NCBI RefSeq assembly: GCF_016907995.1
Contig: NZ_JAFBDA010000005.1
Location: 124,001-188,000, forward strand
DNA length: 64,000 nucleotides
Source: Clostridium sardiniense
GTDB taxonomy: Bacteria; Bacillota; Clostridia; Clostridiales; Clostridiaceae
Reading direction: 5' to 3'
Below the pieces are notes generated by a model, which saw nothing but the letters and a program-made list of their open reading frames with translations, had not been told where the DNA came from and ran no database searches. Of this stretch, positions 25,160 through 33,349 are shown piece after piece (the first letter of the stretch is position 1; each line of letters begins with the position of its first letter). The translations under genes and the position numbers were made by a program.

Positions 25160-26329
25160 TTATATTTCATTATAAAACTCTAAAATCTTTTTCATTGCCT
25201 CTTCTAATATACTACTATTTGTTGCTACATTTATTCTCAAAAAACCTTTATAATCATCAATAAACCTATTCCCACATTCCAGAAGAACCCCTGTCTTTTT
25301 AGCAAGATCTATCGAAAATTTAAGACTATCATCTATCTTATTAAACTTAACCCATATTAAATATCCGGCATCTGGAATCATAATACTACAGTCAATATGC
25401 CTTAAGTATTTATTTACTAAATCAATATTTCTTTCTATTTTTTCAATTAATTCTTTTACCCATAGATATCCATTTTTATAGCAAACACTTGAAAACTCTG
25501 CTCCTAATATATTTAAGTGTATCTTATGCTTCATCATTCCTTCACATACTTTATCTTTTAAATTAACATTTGAAATCAAAGCATATCCTACGTTTAATGA
25601 TGCAATATTGAATGTTTTATTTGGGGATCCTATAACTATATAATTATCAAATTTTTCTTTTAATTTATAGATCGAAGAAAAACTATTATTATAAAGAGCT
25701 AAGTCTCCATGTACTTCATCGGAAATAACTAAAACATTATTTTTCTTTGCAATCTCTAAAATCCTTTTTAATTCTTCTGTGTTCCAAATCCGACCTGACG
25801 GATTATGAGGATTACAGAGTAATATACATTTTATATTTTCATCATTAATCTTCTTGTTTAACCTTTTAAAATTAATAAAATATCTATCTTCTTTAATTTC
25901 TAAAGGCTCTCTAATTAATTCTAAATTATTATTTAAAGTTATGTCTTTAAAAGGTCCATAAACTGGAGTAAAAACTAATACTTTATCATTGTAATTTAAA
26001 ACTTCACCTAATACTACATTCATAGTCGTAAGTGCTCCTACTATAGGAACTATATCATCTAAATTAACATCTAAACCTTGTTTTACTTTATACCAATGTT
26101 TTATATCACTTTTAAATTCATCCTTTATATCAAAATATCCAAAATCTCCTCTTGAAACAATATCAATAAAACCTTTACTTATTTCCTCTGGAAGTCTATA
26201 ATCCATATCTGCAATAAATAATGGATAATACGGCTCCTTTGCATCTTTAAATCTTTTTTGTATATATTCTCTATTCCATTTCTTTGTATTATTTTCTTTT
26301 CTATCTAAAATTTCATCAAAATTGTACAT
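25160..26329 (-). CDS. MalY/PatB-family PLP-dependent C-S lyase/aminotransferase
   Basis: This 389-residue fold-type I PLP enzyme has NPHNPSGR (173-180), SDEVHGDL with the cofactor Asp204, and the Schiff-base Lys238 in SPNKTFNIASL. The start FDEILDRKENNTKKW and the IADMDYRLP segment mark the MalY/PatB group, which usually has cystathionine beta-lyase activity. The start is ATG 26329 behind AAAGGG, overlapping the end of the RpiR gene; the two are one transcript. In E. coli malY represses maltose genes as well as being a lyase, and a sugar-linked role here is possible given the PTS neighbour. Confidence 0.9.
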   Translation of the reverse strand: MYNFDEILDRKENNTKKWNREYIQKRFKDAKEPYYPLFIADMDYRLPEEISKGFIDIVSRGDFGYFDIKDEFKSDIKHWYKVKQGLDVNLDDIVPIVGALTTMNVVLGEVLNYNDKVLVFTPVYGPFKDITLNNNLELIREPLEIKEDRYFINFKRLNKKINDENIKCILLCNPHNPSGRIWNTEELKRILEIAKKNNVLVISDEVHGDLALYNNSFSSIYKLKEKFDNYIVIGSPNKTFNIASLNVGYALISNVNLKDKVCEGMMKHKIHLNILGAEFSSVCYKNGYLWVKELIEKIERNIDLVNKYLRHIDCSIMIPDAGYLIWVKFNKIDDSLKFSIDLAKKTGVLLECGNRFIDDYKGFLRINVATNSSILEEAMKKILEFYNEI

Positions 26330-26331
26330 AC

Positions 26332-27084
26332 TTACCCTTTCATTTTATACTTTTCTATAAATCTTTTTATTATGAGATCCATAGCTATATGCACATTTAA
26401 TCTAGTATCAACATTTTCATCTGAATCATGAGAATGTCCTGTATAAACAACGTATCTACAAAGTCTCTCAAAAGTTGATCCTCTTGACTCTGTTATAAGT
26501 ACAACATCAACTCCTTTTAGATTTGTTTCAACAAGTACTTCTAAAAGTTCCGGAGTTTCTCCACTTCTTGATAGCATAAATACAAGATCCTCATTTCTTT
26601 TTAATATCTTACTAGATAATCTCATAAATCTTGAATCATCGTGTTGCTCTACTGGTATTCCTAGAAGTTGTAATTTAATTTGAAATATCTTACCTAAATA
26701 ATTACTCATTCCCATACCATATATAGTGATTTTTTTGCATTTCACCATCTTATCTACAATTTCATCCTGTGGACTCTCTGTCACAAGCTTATAGGTTTCC
26801 ATTATAGAATTTATATAGGAGTTATCAGAGAACTCTTTATTGTCCTCTATAAGCTTATTTTTTTCAAAGTAGTCGTCCTTAAATTGTACAAAGCTTTTAT
26901 ACTCTAACTTTTTAGAAAGTCTATGTACAGTACTTGTACTTGTAGTGAATATTTCTGCTATATTTTCTATTGTGAAGGTTTTGTAAGTGAACCTCTCTTT
27001 ATTTTCCAGAAGTTCATGTAGTAGTTCCTTCTCAAGTCTAGTTAGGTTCTTAGTATAAGTTGATATTCTTCTATGTAAATTCAA
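26332..27084 (-). CDS. RpiR-family transcriptional regulator
   Basis: This 250-residue protein has an N-terminal RpiR helix-turn-helix (ENIAEIFTTSTSTVHRLSKK) and a SIS domain (KITIYGMGMSNYLGKIFQIK, VFMLSRSGETPELLEVL). I choose TTG 27084, five bases after AGAGGTGG; an ATG six codons upstream lacks any binding site. It is the first gene of a unit with the MalY-type enzyme and probably controls it and the nearby PTS gene in response to a phosphosugar, which is inferred from location. Confidence 0.87.
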   Translation of the reverse strand: MNLHRRISTYTKNLTRLEKELLHELLENKERFTYKTFTIENIAEIFTTSTSTVHRLSKKLEYKSFVQFKDDYFEKNKLIEDNKEFSDNSYINSIMETYKLVTESPQDEIVDKMVKCKKITIYGMGMSNYLGKIFQIKLQLLGIPVEQHDDSRFMRLSSKILKRNEDLVFMLSRSGETPELLEVLVETNLKGVDVVLITESRGSTFERLCRYVVYTGHSHDSDENVDTRLNVHIAMDLIIKRFIEKYKMKG

Positions 27085-27240
27085 AAATTCCACCTCTTCC
27101 ATAATTAAGTAAATAAATCAACTTAACTTTATCATAAAATGGTAATTTTATCACTATATGCCCTTTATTATACAGATAATTTTATCAACTTTTTTATCAA
27201 TTCAGGACAAATTTTTCATTACTAGTTCATAAATAAAAAT

Positions 27241-27271
27241 AAGGTTATTTCACAATCTGCAAAATAACCTA
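27241..27271 (-). terminator. Terminator of the GntR-ABC operon
   Basis: A 9-bp stem (AGGTTATTT at 27242-27250 with AAATAACCT at 27262-27270) is followed on the minus strand by TATTTTTATTT, just past the last permease gene. Confidence 0.75.
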
Positions 27272-27289
27272 CTAAAAACCATAAAATCC

Positions 27290-27823
27290 CTATAATTCTA
27301 TACTCTTAAATTTCTTTAATATAATTCTCGATGATAACATAGCCGCTACTATTAAAATTAGACTTGATAATATTAAAACAACATTTAAATTCTCTGAAAT
27401 AAATGTTAATTCTTCTTTAGATACAAAAAATTTCTTAAATACGTTAATACCAAGGGCAATTATAAATATAGGCACAGTTCTAGTATAAGATAGCATAGTA
27501 CTCTTTGGATATAATAATTCTATATAAAAGTTTAATACAGATAATGTATAAAATATTATAAAGATTATACCTATAACTCCCCAATTAACTACATTACTTA
27601 TACCAAAATAATATGAAATTAAAGCCTGTATAATTATATTTGGAGTTAAATATATGATAAAAATAACTATAGGGGTTACTGCCTTACTTATTACAATATC
27701 CTTTAATCTTATAGGAAGTGATCTTAATAGCATATTTATACTTCCACTTTTAGAACTATTCTTTGCAATTATATAATTTATACTAGCTATGGGAAAAATC
27801 AGTATCCCAATTACAAAAAACAT
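27290..27823 (-). CDS. ABC-2 type permease, apparently lacking its 5' end
   Basis: This 177-residue reading from ATG 27823 is a membrane protein with about four to five helices and a C-terminal RIILKKFKSIEL tail, fitting ABC-2 permeases. The same frame stays open for 39 more codons up to 27940 and there encodes another likely helix (RLIFFIYCPWVIVTSIISLF), but it has no ATG, GTG or TTG and meets TAG at 27941-27943, directly abutting the stop of the preceding permease. ATG 27823 has no convincing binding site. The gene therefore looks beheaded, or uses a non-standard start. It is last in the GntR-ABC operon. Confidence 0.6.
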   Translation of the reverse strand: MFFVIGILIFPIASINYIIAKNSSKSGSINMLLRSLPIRLKDIVISKAVTPIVIFIIYLTPNIIIQALISYYFGISNVVNWGVIGIIFIIFYTLSVLNFYIELLYPKSTMLSYTRTVPIFIIALGINVFKKFFVSKEELTFISENLNVVLILSSLILIVAAMLSSRIILKKFKSIEL

Positions 27824-27943
27824 AATTAAGTTTCCTGTAAAACTTTCTATACTTTGTCCTTCAACTTTATATTCAAATAATGAAATAATACTCGTTACAA
27901 TTACCCATGGACAATAGATAAAGAAAATTAATCTTTGAACCTA

Positions 27944-28582
27944 TTATTTCACATCCATTCTATTATAAATTATATTGCTAATTATAAATGATATTATATA
28001 TACTATTGCTCCTATTAATAAGAGTATAGGGTTAGGATTTAATAAAATATTATCTGATATAACATCTGCAAAATCTCCATTTAAATATCCATCTATTAAT
28101 ATATTAGATATTATAAAAAAACTTACTACAGCAATAATATTAGCTATCTTATAGTATTTATAATTAATAGTTATAAATATAGGCTCAAGTATTGATATAT
28201 AAAGTAATTCAATAAAAATAGCAAGAATTATAACTGCAGTATTCACTTCCATACTAGGAGGAATAATAATACTTATTAACCTATACATTATATAAGTTAA
28301 TATATTAATAAAAGTAATATAAATTAAAGCACTTATATATTTTGATAATATATACGTACTTTTCTTTATTGGTAAAGAACTTAAATATATTTGAAATTTA
28401 TTTCTTTTTGACAATTCAATAGTACTTACTATTAAATAAAATATCATAAATGATCCCATAATATATATACTTTCTGATCCTCCATTCACTATAAAAATTG
28501 CTGACATAAATATTAATGCTATTATAAATGATTTAGCAAACTTTTTCTGAATAAAAAATTCTATTTTAAGTAAATTTCCCAT
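27944..28582 (-). CDS. ABC-2 type transporter permease
   Basis: This 212-residue membrane protein has about six hydrophobic helices and begins with a short basic cytosolic segment (LLKIEFFIQKKFAKS), as is usual for ABC-2 permeases. The start, ATG 28582, follows GGGG and lies two bases after the ATPase gene stop, so the two are translationally coupled. It probably pairs with that ATPase and with the following permease. The substrate is unknown; GntR-YtrA-linked ABC exporters often answer cell-envelope stress or peptide antibiotics. Confidence 0.8.
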   Translation of the reverse strand: MGNLLKIEFFIQKKFAKSFIIALIFMSAIFIVNGGSESIYIMGSFMIFYLIVSTIELSKRNKFQIYLSSLPIKKSTYILSKYISALIYITFINILTYIMYRLISIIIPPSMEVNTAVIILAIFIELLYISILEPIFITINYKYYKIANIIAVVSFFIISNILIDGYLNGDFADVISDNILLNPNPILLLIGAIVYIISFIISNIIYNRMDVK

Positions 28583-28584
28583 AG

Positions 28585-29457
28585 CTATTCCCCTCTCTTT
28601 TTTGAATAATAAATAACTATATCATCTAAACTTGCTCTTTCAAAAATAAGCTTATCTCCATACTCATTCTTAAGTTTATCTCGTTTATTACTTAAAGCCT
28701 CAAAATTATACCTTGATTTTCTTACACCAACTAAATCTTTTTTCATTTCACTATCAAGCACATCAATAGGACCTTTAACTACTACATATTCTTCTAAGAG
28801 CATATCTTTTTCTTTTGAAAATTCTATTCTACCGTTATTTATAAAGGTTATATAATCTGCAAGTTTTTCTAAATCTGTTGTTATATGAGTTGAATAAAGA
28901 ATTGATAGTTCTTCTTCACTTATTAAATCAAATAAAAGATCTAATAATTCACTTCTAAAAACAGGATCTAATCCCGATGTAGGCTCATCTAATATCAATA
29001 GCTCTGCACCATGTGAAAGAGCAATTGCCAATGAAAATCTCATCTTTTGTCCTTTTGATAGCTCTTTTACTTTCTTCTTAATATTTAAATTAAACTTATC
29101 TATATAAAATTTAAATTTTTCTTCACTCCACTTTGAATAAAATGGTGCTATGATTTTCTTATTTTCATCTATGGAGAAATCTTCAAATGTACAACAATCA
29201 TCATAAACAAAACCTATTCTATCTTTTATGCTTACCTCATATTCTTTTAAATTTTTATCGAATACTTTTATATATCCACTTTTTAAATTTACTAAATTCA
29301 TTATTGATTTTATTATTGTTGTTTTTCCTGCTCCGTTTGGACCTACAAGCCCCATTATAAATCCTTTTGGAATAGAAAAGCTTACATTTTTCAAAGAAAA
29401 CCCTCTATATTCTTTGCTTATATCCTTAACTTCTAATGCATTAATATAATTACTCAT
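28585..29457 (-). CDS. ABC transporter ATP-binding protein
   Basis: This 290-residue ATPase has Walker A GPNGAGKTT (39-47), signature LSKGQKMRFSLA, Walker B LLILDEPTSGLDP and the switch His in YSTHITTDLEKL. The family resembles YtrB/BcrA-type ATPases of small ABC-2 exporters. The start is ATG 29457 behind AAGGAGAG. It is the second gene of an operon that begins with a GntR repressor and continues with two permeases. Confidence 0.92.
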   Translation of the reverse strand: MSNYINALEVKDISKEYRGFSLKNVSFSIPKGFIMGLVGPNGAGKTTIIKSIMNLVNLKSGYIKVFDKNLKEYEVSIKDRIGFVYDDCCTFEDFSIDENKKIIAPFYSKWSEEKFKFYIDKFNLNIKKKVKELSKGQKMRFSLAIALSHGAELLILDEPTSGLDPVFRSELLDLLFDLISEEELSILYSTHITTDLEKLADYITFINNGRIEFSKEKDMLLEEYVVVKGPIDVLDSEMKKDLVGVRKSRYNFEALSNKRDKLKNEYGDKLIFERASLDDIVIYYSKKRGE

Positions 29458-29481
29458 TAAACTCTCTCCTTTTTATTTAAT

Positions 29482-29853
29482 TTAAACTTCTTTTAAAGTT
29501 TTAAGTATATAGACTAATTCATCAAAATCTAATCCAATACTATTTGAAATATCTATCGCCTCTATAAGTTTTTCTTCAATCTCTCTTAATTTTTCTTCTC
29601 TTAAAAGTTCTTTATTTTGTTCTGCAACATAAGATCCTTTCCCTGGAAGTGTGTATACATATCCATCCTTTTCAAGCTCCTCATAAGCTCTCTTAGTGGT
29701 TATCACACTAACTCTAAGTTCAGATGCTAGACTTCTTATTGATGGCAGTGGTGAATTTTCTTTAATATTTCCAGATACTATCTCATTTTTTATCTCTTTT
29801 GCAATCTGTTCATATATTGGTACTCCTGAAGTATTTGAAATAATGATATTCAA
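29482..29853 (-). CDS. GntR-family repressor, YtrA subfamily
   Basis: I place the start at TTG 29853, four bases after GAGGTGA, giving 123 residues, the normal YtrA size; the longer frame upstream runs through the operator and promoter. The winged helix (PIYEQIAKEIKNEIVSG, LPSIRSLASELRVSVITTK, YEELEKDGYVYTLPGKGSYV) is followed by a short two-helix dimerisation tail and no ligand domain, as in YtrA. Perfect inverted repeats of TACTGT lie just upstream, so autorepression of the GntR-ABC operon is likely. The inducer is unknown; cell-wall antibiotics are typical for the subfamily. Confidence 0.88.
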   Translation of the reverse strand: MNIIISNTSGVPIYEQIAKEIKNEIVSGNIKENSPLPSIRSLASELRVSVITTKRAYEELEKDGYVYTLPGKGSYVAEQNKELLREEKLREIEEKLIEAIDISNSIGLDFDELVYILKTLKEV

Positions 29854-29873
29854 ACTCTCACCTCTTTCTAATA

Positions 29874-29921
29874 AACAGTACATACTGTTTATATACTGTG
29901 TATATGTTATATATACAGTAT
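29874..29921 (-). promoter_or_regulatory. Operator of the GntR-ABC operon
   Basis: A perfect palindrome AACAGTA-CA-TACTGTT (29874-29889) is followed by a second spaced pair, ATACTGT (29893-29899) and ACAGTAT (29915-29921). All four half-sites share TACTGT. The block begins about 20 bases upstream of the repressor start and includes TATATA sequences that could form the -10. Confidence 0.65.
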
Positions 29922-29966
29922 ATACTCTTTTTAAAATAAATGTCAATATATTTTAAATTTTTTAGC

Positions 29967-30009
29967 AAAAAAAAGATCGTATAAACACTTAACGCATGCT
30001 TATACGATC
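29967..30009 (-). terminator. Terminator of the large membrane protein gene
   Basis: A 10-bp stem (29975-29984 with 30000-30009) is followed by eight T on the minus strand. Confidence 0.85.
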
Positions 30010-30020
30010 CTAATTTAAAA

Positions 30021-31760
30021 TTACTCTTTAACTTCTGCTTGCTTCTCAGCTTCAGTATTATATTTTTTACCTTTATCTTTATCTTTTACTTCTGTATTAA
30101 CATTTGAAAAAGAGTTAACTATTATATATCTACTATCTCCAACATTCATATAATCAATCTTAACTTTATCTCCAACCTTACTTAAAGCAACTTCTCTTGC
30201 TGTTTCTGTTGATACTGAATATATATTATCTGAGCCTTTAAGCTTTACATCATATATACTTGATCCCTCTTTTATAACTAATCCTATTCTCTCTATTTCA
30301 CCTTCAACTGACTTAGCGTTATTACTTCCTTCTAATGAAATATTAGTGTTAGTTAATACCTCTAAATATTTATTTAAAGTTGATTGAAGTGAATCTCCAA
30401 CTGCTACAGTATTATAATTTTTAACATTAACCATGGCATAATTTTTAACTAGTCCATTTGCATCTTTTAATGTCATAAAGTATGTTGGTTCATTTTGAAT
30501 ATTAATTAAATATGGGAATGTTGCTGTATATTTGTATTGTTGTACCTTACCTTCAGCAGACTTCATGGCTGCTGTTTCTGTTGCACCTGCTGTTTTATAC
30601 ATTGTTGTCTTTCCTGTTCTTGTATTAGTTAAAGTAAATCCAACTAAACCTTGATCATTTCCAACTGAAGTTATACCAGTGTAGTAATAACATTCATCAT
30701 TATTATATATTAAATTCATTCCCTCTGTAGATACAAGCTTGTCCTTATCACTAAAGTTAAATACTCCATGAACAAGCTTACCCCATTTATCTATATATCC
30801 TTTGATAAATGAATCAGGCTGTATTCTATCAACCCATTTTGGCATATTTTCAATATCATATACTTCTGCTTCCCCAGTTTGTGAATCAATAATTAATGCA
30901 CCTGTAGCTTTAGCTTCAGTAATTCCAACACCCGTATCGTATCTTGTAATAACCCAATATGGATTTCCTTCATCATCTAGTTCGAAGGTATAATCTGTAT
31001 GTGCTGCCTTCATATCTCTTAAAAAGGCTGCCCTATCTAAATCTGTTAAAAGATATGAAGATTCTAAATACTTTATTTTAAGCGGTTTTCCACCTACTTC
31101 AGTTACAAGTTCAACATCATTTTGATTTGTAGCACTTACCTTTACATATCCTGGCGTTCCTTCATAATTAGTTATCCACTTTATAAGTGATGAATGCTCT
31201 AGTGGCGCTACATAATAAAGTTCTCCATTTACACTTTGAAGTGTTAAATCTCCTATATACACCTGACTACCAAGGCTTGGTATTTCCCCAAGTTTTTTGT
31301 CAGCTAATTTACTAGCAAGTTCTTTATCTATTGTTGGTAATTGTTTTAAATCAATATGTTGTATTTGACTTGAAAATTCAACTCCATCAACTTCCCCAAT
31401 CAAATCTCTGTGAGCTTTATAATTAACTAGAGGACTAAATACTATCATAAGAGCTACATAAATAAATATACCCGTTCCTCCAGCTATAATATATTTTTTA
31501 CTAAAGTGTGTTATACCATAAGCAATACTACTTATTATAAATGGAATAATTAATGCTAAGAAGCTAATAGATAAATCTAAAATTAATCTACTTTGTAAAA
31601 ATAATATTATTGCCATTACTAAGTATGATATAACAAGCCATTTTAGATATCCTTTAAAACTTGCTTTTTTGCCTTTTGCCATATTAGTTACATTGTCTTT
31701 TGACCTTTTAAATTTCGATATCATGTCAAAAATATCAGAAAAATCTCCCCTATTATTCAT
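30021..31760 (-). CDS. Large membrane-anchored protein of unknown function
   Basis: This 579-residue protein has a basic cytosolic N-terminus, three hydrophobic helices (about residues 38-60, 63-85 and 91-112) and then a roughly 465-residue domain that should face outside. That domain contains DKWGKLVHGVFNFSDK, NDECYYYTGITSVGNDQG and GFTLTNTRTGKTTMYKTAGA, which I recall only from uncharacterised clostridial proteins. The extreme C-terminus is Lys and Glu rich. No catalytic motif is evident. The start is ATG 31760 behind AAGGAG. It is monocistronic with its own terminator. Confidence 0.7.
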   Translation of the reverse strand: MNNRGDFSDIFDMISKFKRSKDNVTNMAKGKKASFKGYLKWLVISYLVMAIILFLQSRLILDLSISFLALIIPFIISSIAYGITHFSKKYIIAGGTGIFIYVALMIVFSPLVNYKAHRDLIGEVDGVEFSSQIQHIDLKQLPTIDKELASKLADKKLGEIPSLGSQVYIGDLTLQSVNGELYYVAPLEHSSLIKWITNYEGTPGYVKVSATNQNDVELVTEVGGKPLKIKYLESSYLLTDLDRAAFLRDMKAAHTDYTFELDDEGNPYWVITRYDTGVGITEAKATGALIIDSQTGEAEVYDIENMPKWVDRIQPDSFIKGYIDKWGKLVHGVFNFSDKDKLVSTEGMNLIYNNDECYYYTGITSVGNDQGLVGFTLTNTRTGKTTMYKTAGATETAAMKSAEGKVQQYKYTATFPYLINIQNEPTYFMTLKDANGLVKNYAMVNVKNYNTVAVGDSLQSTLNKYLEVLTNTNISLEGSNNAKSVEGEIERIGLVIKEGSSIYDVKLKGSDNIYSVSTETAREVALSKVGDKVKIDYMNVGDSRYIIVNSFSNVNTEVKDKDKGKKYNTEAEKQAEVKE

Positions 31761-31881
31761 AATCTAAATTCTCCTTTTCGTTATATTGTTTGTATTATAT
31801 CATAATGTAATAATAAATACTATATAGTATAAAAATTTATTCATATTTTTTTTATACTATATTCAAATAACAAATACATAA

Positions 31882-31908
31882 AAGCTATCACCAATATAGT
31901 GATAGCTT
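31882..31908 (-). terminator. Terminator of hom
   Basis: A perfect 10-bp stem (31882-31891 with 31899-31908) is followed by TTTATG on the minus strand, right after the hom stop codon. Confidence 0.75.
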
Positions 31909-31913
31909 CTAAA

Positions 31914-33212
31914 TTATTCAAAATCTTCTATTCTCATTATACTTTTTATCTTTTTAACACTTTTAAGTTCATATATATCATCTATTGTATTTATTATTTG
32001 TGCTTCTCTACATGTATGTGTTACAAGGACTAAATCAACCTCTTTTTCACTCTTTTTTGATATCTTTTGAATAACAGCTCCTAAACTTATATCGTACTCT
32101 CCAAAAATTGAGGTCACTTCTCCAAGTACTCCTGGCATATCAAGTACTCTAATTCTTATATAATACTTACTCTCAACACCTCTAATATCTCTAAATTTCT
32201 TATCCCACAAATTATTTTTAACTACATGATTATAATTTTCAGAATTAACATCATTTTTAAGTATTGTTATCATATCACTAACTACAGCACTTCCTGTTGG
32301 TAATTCTCCTGCACCTCTTCCATAAAACATTAAATCTCCTACTGCATTTCCTTTAATTAATATAGAATTAAAAGAATCATATACATTTGCTAAAGGATGA
32401 TTTTTAGGAATCATTGTTGGATGTACTCTCATCTCAACCTTACCATTTCTATCTTTAACTATTGCTAATAGCTTTATAACTTTACCAAATTCTTTTGCAT
32501 ACTTTATGTCTATTGATTTAACGCTTGTTATCCCTTCTCTATAAACACTATTCACATCAACTTTTGTACCAAATGCTAATGAAGATAATATAGCTAGTTT
32601 ATACTGTGCATCATAACCTTCAATATCTGATGTAGGATCTACTTCTGCATATCCCATATCTTGCGCTCCTTTTAATGCTTCCTCAAAAGTAAGACCTTCT
32701 AGCTCCATTTTTGTTAGTATATAATTTGTTGTTCCATTTATTATTCCATACATCTCCTCTACCTTATTTGCAGTTAGACTCTCATTTATTCCTTGTATAA
32801 TAGGGATTCCACCAGCTACGCTTGCTTCATATTGGAACATAAGCCCCATATCATCAGCTTTTTTAAAAAGCTCATCACCTTCTGTTGCAAGAAGCATTTT
32901 ATTAGCTGTTACTATATGCTTTCTTTTCTCCATGCATTTAATCATATATTCTCTAGCAGGTTCCATTCCACCCATAACTTCTACAATTATTTTTATAGAA
33001 TCATCCTTTAATATATCATTAAAATCTGTTGTAAGTAATTCCTTAGGTACATTTATTCCTCTTTCTTTCCCTATATCCCTTACAAGTATCTTTGATACAT
33101 TTACCTCATACCCTGAACGTTTCATAACTTCTTCTCGATTTGACTTTAATATAGTCCAAACACCTCGACCAACATTCCCAAGTCCAAGCAAAGCAATATT
33201 AATTTTTTTCAT
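31914..33212 (-). CDS. hom: Homoserine dehydrogenase
   Basis: The enzyme reduces aspartate semialdehyde to homoserine, the branch point to threonine and methionine. The 432 residues comprise an N-terminal NAD(P) fold (NIALLGLGNVGRGVW), the catalytic domain (VAGGIPIIQGINESL, NGTTNYILTKM, DPTSDIEGYDAQYKLAILS with the catalytic Lys) and a C-terminal ACT domain (YYIRIRVLDMPGVLGEV) for feedback by an amino acid. The start is ATG 33212 behind GAGGGGG. No thrB or thrC lies beside it. Confidence 0.95.
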   Translation of the reverse strand: MKKINIALLGLGNVGRGVWTILKSNREEVMKRSGYEVNVSKILVRDIGKERGINVPKELLTTDFNDILKDDSIKIIVEVMGGMEPAREYMIKCMEKRKHIVTANKMLLATEGDELFKKADDMGLMFQYEASVAGGIPIIQGINESLTANKVEEMYGIINGTTNYILTKMELEGLTFEEALKGAQDMGYAEVDPTSDIEGYDAQYKLAILSSLAFGTKVDVNSVYREGITSVKSIDIKYAKEFGKVIKLLAIVKDRNGKVEMRVHPTMIPKNHPLANVYDSFNSILIKGNAVGDLMFYGRGAGELPTGSAVVSDMITILKNDVNSENYNHVVKNNLWDKKFRDIRGVESKYYIRIRVLDMPGVLGEVTSIFGEYDISLGAVIQKISKKSEKEVDLVLVTHTCREAQIINTIDDIYELKSVKKIKSIMRIEDFE

Positions 33213-33308
33213 ATATAGACCCCCTCATTTTAAAGTACCCCAATTATGATATAAATTTATTATATAACTAATATCCATATTTTTCCATGATATATTTTTA
33301 TTCCAAAT

Positions 33309-33338
33309 AAAAAAAGCCTTAGTTAACTAACTAAGACT
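33309..33338 (-). terminator. Terminator of the NlpC/P60 gene
   Basis: A 10-bp stem (33315-33324 with 33329-33338, one G-U) is followed by TTTTTTTA on the minus strand. Confidence 0.85.
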
Positions 33339-33349
33339 CTTTATTTATA

